Positions 13,183 through 16,172 of a DNA stretch of 16,172 nt are shown here, in pieces; within the stretch, counting starts at the first letter, position 1; each line of letters begins with the position of its first letter. The stretch comes from Tissierella_B sp964485455 (GTDB lineage: Bacteria; Bacillota; Clostridia; Tissierellales; Tissierellaceae). The stretch lies in the NCBI GenBank assembly GCA_964485455.1, contig CAZAJU010000044.1, forward strand, positions 1 to 16,172, in the 5' to 3' direction. Below the pieces are notes generated by a model. That model had not been told where the DNA came from. It made no database searches and was given only the letters and a program-made list of their open reading frames with translations. The position numbers and the translations under genes are program-made.

Positions 13183-13838
13183 TATCTAGTCCCTCCCCTC
13201 TGAAGTTTTATTCTAGGGTCTAATATAGCCATTAAAATATCTCCAAGAAAAAGTCCAAAGATTCCTATAGATGAATAAATAAGTACCAAAGATTGTACTA
13301 AAGTATTATCTTGCCTTTGAATTACATCAACTAAAAGTCCGCCCATTCCAGGTATGGAATAGAGGGACTCTATATAGATGGAACCTGCAATGGTATAAAG
13401 TATAGCACTTGGTAAGTATTGAATCATTGGTACAAATGCATTTCTAAGGACATGGTTTATCATTATCCTTCTATTGCTTAACCCCTTTGCTCTTGCTAGC
13501 TTTACATAGTCTCTATTCAATTCATCAACCATATATCTTCGCATCCACATGGCATAAGATGCTATTCCTCCCAGAGACATAGATATGGCAGGAAGTATCC
13601 AACTGGCCGGTCTATCGGGATTAAAAAGTATTGGAAGCTTAAAAATCCCCGTTACATATAGCTGTAAAAATAAATAATATACTGCTGCAGGCACAGCACT
13701 AACAAAAACTATATAGGCTGTACCTAGCCTATCCCAAATTTTATCTTTATTTAATGCCATGGAAATTCCAAGAGGAATCCCAAGCCCTAAGGACATTGTA
13801 AGAGCAGCAACTCCAAACTTTAGGGAATAAGGAATCTT
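13182..13838 (-). CDS. oppB: Oligopeptide ABC transporter permease OppB (AmiC-like), N-terminus lost in gap
   Basis: Only the C-terminal 218 residues are present. They run from KIPYSLKFGVAALTMSLGLG, directly at the edge of the N run, to DILMAILDPRIKLQRGGTR. Conserved permease features are visible: helices around FGVAALTMSLGLGIPLGI, the coupling loop LNRDYVKLARAKGLSNRRIMINHVLRN in two parts, then SIYIESLYSIPGMGGLLVDVI. These match the transmembrane permease domain of OppB/AmiC. A normal OppB would need at least about 90 more N-terminal residues, and AmiC-type proteins have a much longer extracellular insertion, so several hundred coding bases are missing. The apparent frame continuity with the upstream binding protein arises only because the 100 N happen to keep the phase. 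Confidence 0.92.
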   Translation of the reverse strand, partial: KIPYSLKFGVAALTMSLGLGIPLGISMALNKDKIWDRLGTAYIVFVSAVPAAVYYLFLQLYVTGIFKLPILFNPDRPASWILPAISMSLGGIASYAMWMRRYMVDELNRDYVKLARAKGLSNRRIMINHVLRNAFVPMIQYLPSAILYTIAGSIYIESLYSIPGMGGLLVDVIQRQDNTLVQSLVLIYSSIGIFGLFLGDILMAILDPRIKLQRGGTR

Positions 13839-13938
13839 NNNNNNNNNNNNNNNNNNNNNNNNNNNNNNNNNNNNNNNNNNNNNNNNNNNNNNNNNNNNNN
13901 NNNNNNNNNNNNNNNNNNNNNNNNNNNNNNNNNNNNNN
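13839..13938. other. True scaffold gap (100 N placeholder) between oppA and oppB
   Basis: The two flanks share no overlap, unlike the other two N runs. The left flank is in the middle of a permease domain, and the right flank is near the C-terminus of the binding protein. The missing piece must hold the end of oppA, an intergenic region or overlap, and the oppB start, so the real length is well above 100 bases. Confidence 0.85.
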
Positions 13939-15815
13939 TCTTTTAAGGCTGCTGCTCTTTCTTCTTCCCACATTTGTAAGGCTCTAGTGAATTCTTCACT
14001 GTTCATTGGAGTCTTTAATACCCTTTGGCCCTTATATCTTTCTGAAGAAACCCCAAAAGGTGAATACTGGGATTCGAAGGGATTAAGTCTTGATGCTACA
14101 TACCCTCCTCCACCTGCTGCATATGGGATGACAAAGGCTTCGTTAATTAGGAAGCTTTCTGCTTCTGCAAATAGCTTCAATCTCTTCTCTATGTCTACTA
14201 GTTCTGCTTTAGCAGCATTAACCTTATTTTCGTAGGCATTCTTCCCATTATCTTCTTTATATCCCTCTGCAAGATGTGGAAAATTATATGTTCCCTCCGG
14301 TGAAAATGGTCCAGTATAGGTTTCAGGGTCTGCATAGTCCGGTCCCCAATTGCATTCTAAAAATCCATAGTTCCCATTACGTCTAGTTTCTGAAAGGAAA
14401 CCTGTAGGAGGCCTTGCATCTATTACTATGTCTATAAAGTCCTTTCCAAGTAGATTTTCCATTTGTTGTTCTATAACCTGAGCCCGGTTTGCCCATTCAG
14501 TTGAACCTGTATTATATGGCATAAGAACCTTTATCGGGAAGCTTGCCTTGTCTTTTAATTCAGCCATAGCCTTTTTCTTAAACTCTAAGGCTAAGCCCTT
14601 ATTAAAGCTATCCCTATTAGTAATTTCTTCCAAACCATTTAGGAGTGTATAATCTACACCTTCAAGATCAACAAAGTTCTTAGGAGTAATGGTATTTAAT
14701 ATCCTCTTATGAGGATCATAGGGCTCCTGGGTTAACATGGCCGCTTTTCTATCTAATGCATGAAACATGGCCTTTCTAAAATTTAAATTATTAACAGCAT
14801 TTTTCCAATTATCTGGCTCAAATTCCTCTGAAAATTGTGGGTTGAAGTTAAAACAGTAGAAATAGGTGTAATAGTTGGTCCTATTAGGTCTAACCAACTT
14901 ACTCTTTAGAGGGTCCTTCATCCAATCATCCAATACCGTAGATGGAATTTCTGCAAAATCTATATCACCTCTGGCAAATAGCTCAGGTGCTAGAGTTCCA
15001 CCTTCCTTATTATATGTTGCATTTATCTTCTTAATATGGATATTTTCCTTATCCCAATAACTATCATTCGCTACAAGGATTCTCCTAGTCTGAGGCTCAA
15101 AGGTATCTAATATATATGCTCCATTGTACAATAGATTATAATTGTCCGTACCAAAAAGTTCCCCAACTTCCTCTAAAAACTGCCCATTAACAGGCAAGAA
15201 GCATACATAAGTAACCATTGATAGGAAATAAGGAACAGGCTTCTCTAAGGTATATTCAATTGTGTACTTATCCAAGGCCTTTACTCCTACCTGAGAAAAA
15301 TCAGTAATTTCACCTTTATAGTATTTCTCCCCATTCTTTATAACGCTATAGACGATGTTTGCAGTTTGGGATTCATTTGCAGGATCAAGTATATACTCTA
15401 TGGAATCTACAAAGTCCTGTGCAACAAGCTCTGCATATTCCTCCCCTTCATGAGTAACCCATTTTACACCTTCACGTAGTCTAAAGGTCCAAACCCTACT
15501 ATCTTCTGAAACTGACCATTCTCTTGCAAGTCCTGGTTTTACCACCCCATATTTGTCGTAGTCCACCAAAGTATCTACTAAATTGGCTGCCACAGCAAAT
15601 TCGTTTGTACTGGCAGTTGTTAGATAGTTAATAGTTGTAAGCTCCCCGGAATAAACATAGTTGTATTCCTGTACCTCGGCTACATTAATGTCCTCTAAGG
15701 GTTCAATAATTTCTGCATCTTCTTCTATCTCAACATTCTCAACTACTGGTTCCTTGGGAGAACATCCCGTCATAATCATTATAAAGGCTAATGCTAAAGC
15801 TAATATCTTCCTCAT
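13939..15815 (-). CDS. oppA: Oligopeptide-binding lipoprotein OppA (AmiA-like), last residues lost in gap
   Basis: This is the extracellular peptide receptor of the importer, with about 625 residues visible. The signal peptide is MRKILALALAFIMIMTGC with the lipidated cysteine at 18, followed by an acidic linker rich in E and D to about residue 48. The SBP_bac_5 fold follows: YVYSGELTTINYL, PGLAREWSVSEDSRVWTFRLR in two parts, and VKWVTHEGEEYAELVAQDFVDSIEYIL. Later come FRKAMFHALDRKAA, ECNWGPDYADPETYTGPF and a C-terminal MWEEERAAALK that stops at the gap edge. Such proteins normally end shortly after this charged stretch, so few residues are missing. An upstream in-frame ATG at 15843-15845 would add ten residues before the signal peptide; the internal ATG is chosen because a perfect AAGGAGG lies five bases upstream. 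It heads the A-B-C-D-F operon. Confidence 0.95.
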
Positions 15816-15946
15816 AATATCCTCCTTAATCAAAACTTTGAACAAGTCATATATGAAAGTATATTAAACAAAGTTAACAATTATTAATACAATTCACAAT
15901 GCACAATTAAAAAGATAAGAAAAAGATTTCTAATCTACTGCAACAA
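15816..15946 (-). other. Intergenic region upstream of oppA
   Basis: This AT-rich stretch should contain the opp promoter, but no hexamer pair stands out. TATACT near 15856-15861 could be a -10 box, yet lacks a good -35 at the right distance. A TTGTG-rich motif, CAATTCACAATGCACAATT (15890-15908), occurs in the middle. I see no riboswitch, tRNA or CodY-like consensus that I would defend. Confidence 0.4.
15821..15827 (-). promoter_or_regulatory. Ribosome binding site deciding the oppA start
   Basis: AAGGAGG on the minus strand lies five bases before the ATG at 15813-15815. It lies inside the longer reading frame that starts at 15845, so the longer start is unlikely and the lipoprotein signal peptide begins at its first methionine. 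Confidence 0.85.
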
Positions 15947-15991
15947 AAAATAGCTTGAAATTACAATTATAATGTAATTTCAAGCTATTTT
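15947..15991 (-). terminator. Intrinsic terminator after the class II aldolase gene
   Basis: A perfect 19-bp inverted repeat has arms 15947-15965 and 15973-15991 (core TAGCTTGAAATTACA) around a 7-nt loop. On the minus strand the stem ends in a run of six T followed by GTTG. It begins 10 bases after the stop of the aldolase gene. Confidence 0.9.
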
Positions 15992-16001
15992 AATTTGTTT
16001 C

Positions 16002-16172
16002 TTACCTTTGTCCATATGATTTAAACTTTTCTGCCATCAATGTCATTTCATCATCTGATAGTATTACAGGATTTCCTATAGCCTTTGTTCTGTAGTAAAG
16101 TTCTGCACAATATTCTATCTCTTCTGTAATATTAAATGCATTTGCTAGGGTTTGGGCACCTGCTAGGAGGCC
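16002..16172 (-). CDS. Class II aldolase (FucA/AraD-type), C-terminal end
   Basis: The last 56 residues of a protein run off the right edge of the window and end at TAA 16002-16004. They read GLLAGAQTLANAFNITEEIE then YCAELYYRTKAIGNPVILSD, ending in MAEKFKSYGQR. The sequence A-F-x-x-x-E-E-I-E-x-C-A-E-x-Y-Y-x-x-K-A-I-G-x-P, followed by a D/E-rich turn and a KF-K-x-Y-G-Q end, is how L-fuculose-phosphate aldolase-like proteins of Clostridia finish. These Zn-dependent enzymes cleave sugar phosphates to dihydroxyacetone phosphate and an aldehyde. The metal-binding histidines are upstream, outside the window, so the exact substrate cannot be given. The gene has its own terminator and is probably separate from the opp operon. 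Confidence 0.72.
   Translation of the reverse strand, partial: GLLAGAQTLANAFNITEEIEYCAELYYRTKAIGNPVILSDDEMTLMAEKFKSYGQR

Noticed and set aside
15862..15885. Rex-like site from TTAAACAA and TTAACAA half-sites upstream of oppA
   Set aside because: The half-sites are in direct, not inverted, orientation and lack the spacing of a Rex operator.

Overview
The window looks like part of a low-GC, strictly anaerobic, fermentative Firmicute of the Clostridia or Tissierellia type. The evidence is AT-rich DNA, strong AGGAGG-type ribosome binding sites, an oxygen-sensitive [FeFe]-hydrogenase, a PxpBC 5-oxoprolinase locus and an Opp/Ami-type peptide importer. No species call is possible from sequence alone. 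It is a draft scaffold with three runs of exactly 100 N. Two of these (1331-1430 and 8601-8700) are flanked by an identical 55-bp sequence on both sides, so the contig ends almost certainly overlap and nothing is missing. The third (13839-13938) has no such overlap and is a real gap of unknown size.

Layout. (1) 1-2253, plus strand: the end of an NRAMP-like metal transporter, then pxpB and pxpC, two of the three subunits of ATP-dependent 5-oxoprolinase. A long perfect hairpin at 2251-2307 ends this unit and also the convergent one. (2) 8194-2313, minus strand: a probable five-gene operon made of a flavoprotein that joins a NuoF-type 4Fe-4S tail to a GltD-like NAD(P)H module, a CpI-like [FeFe]-hydrogenase, and a complete small-molecule ABC importer (lipoprotein, permease, ATPase). 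It has a good sigma-A promoter at 8362-8390 overlapped by a 21-bp palindrome, and a leader of about 160 nt with a terminator-like hairpin. (3) 15815-8710, minus strand: an oligopeptide ABC importer in the order A-B-C-D-F, most like the streptococcal Ami type, followed closely by selO (protein AMPylase) and a terminator. (4) 16172-16002, minus strand: the C-terminal end of a class II aldolase with its own terminator.

How the genes fit together. Peptide uptake and 5-oxoproline cleavage both supply amino acids, glutamate in the latter case, consistent with a peptide- or amino-acid-fermenting lifestyle. The hydrogenase and flavoprotein would dispose of reductant as H2, or recover it, by linking NAD(P)H to the H-cluster. 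The most unusual point is that this redox pair is apparently co-transcribed with a dedicated importer of unknown substrate. The apparent 887-residue binding-protein/permease fusion at 13182-15845 is an artefact of reading through the third gap.
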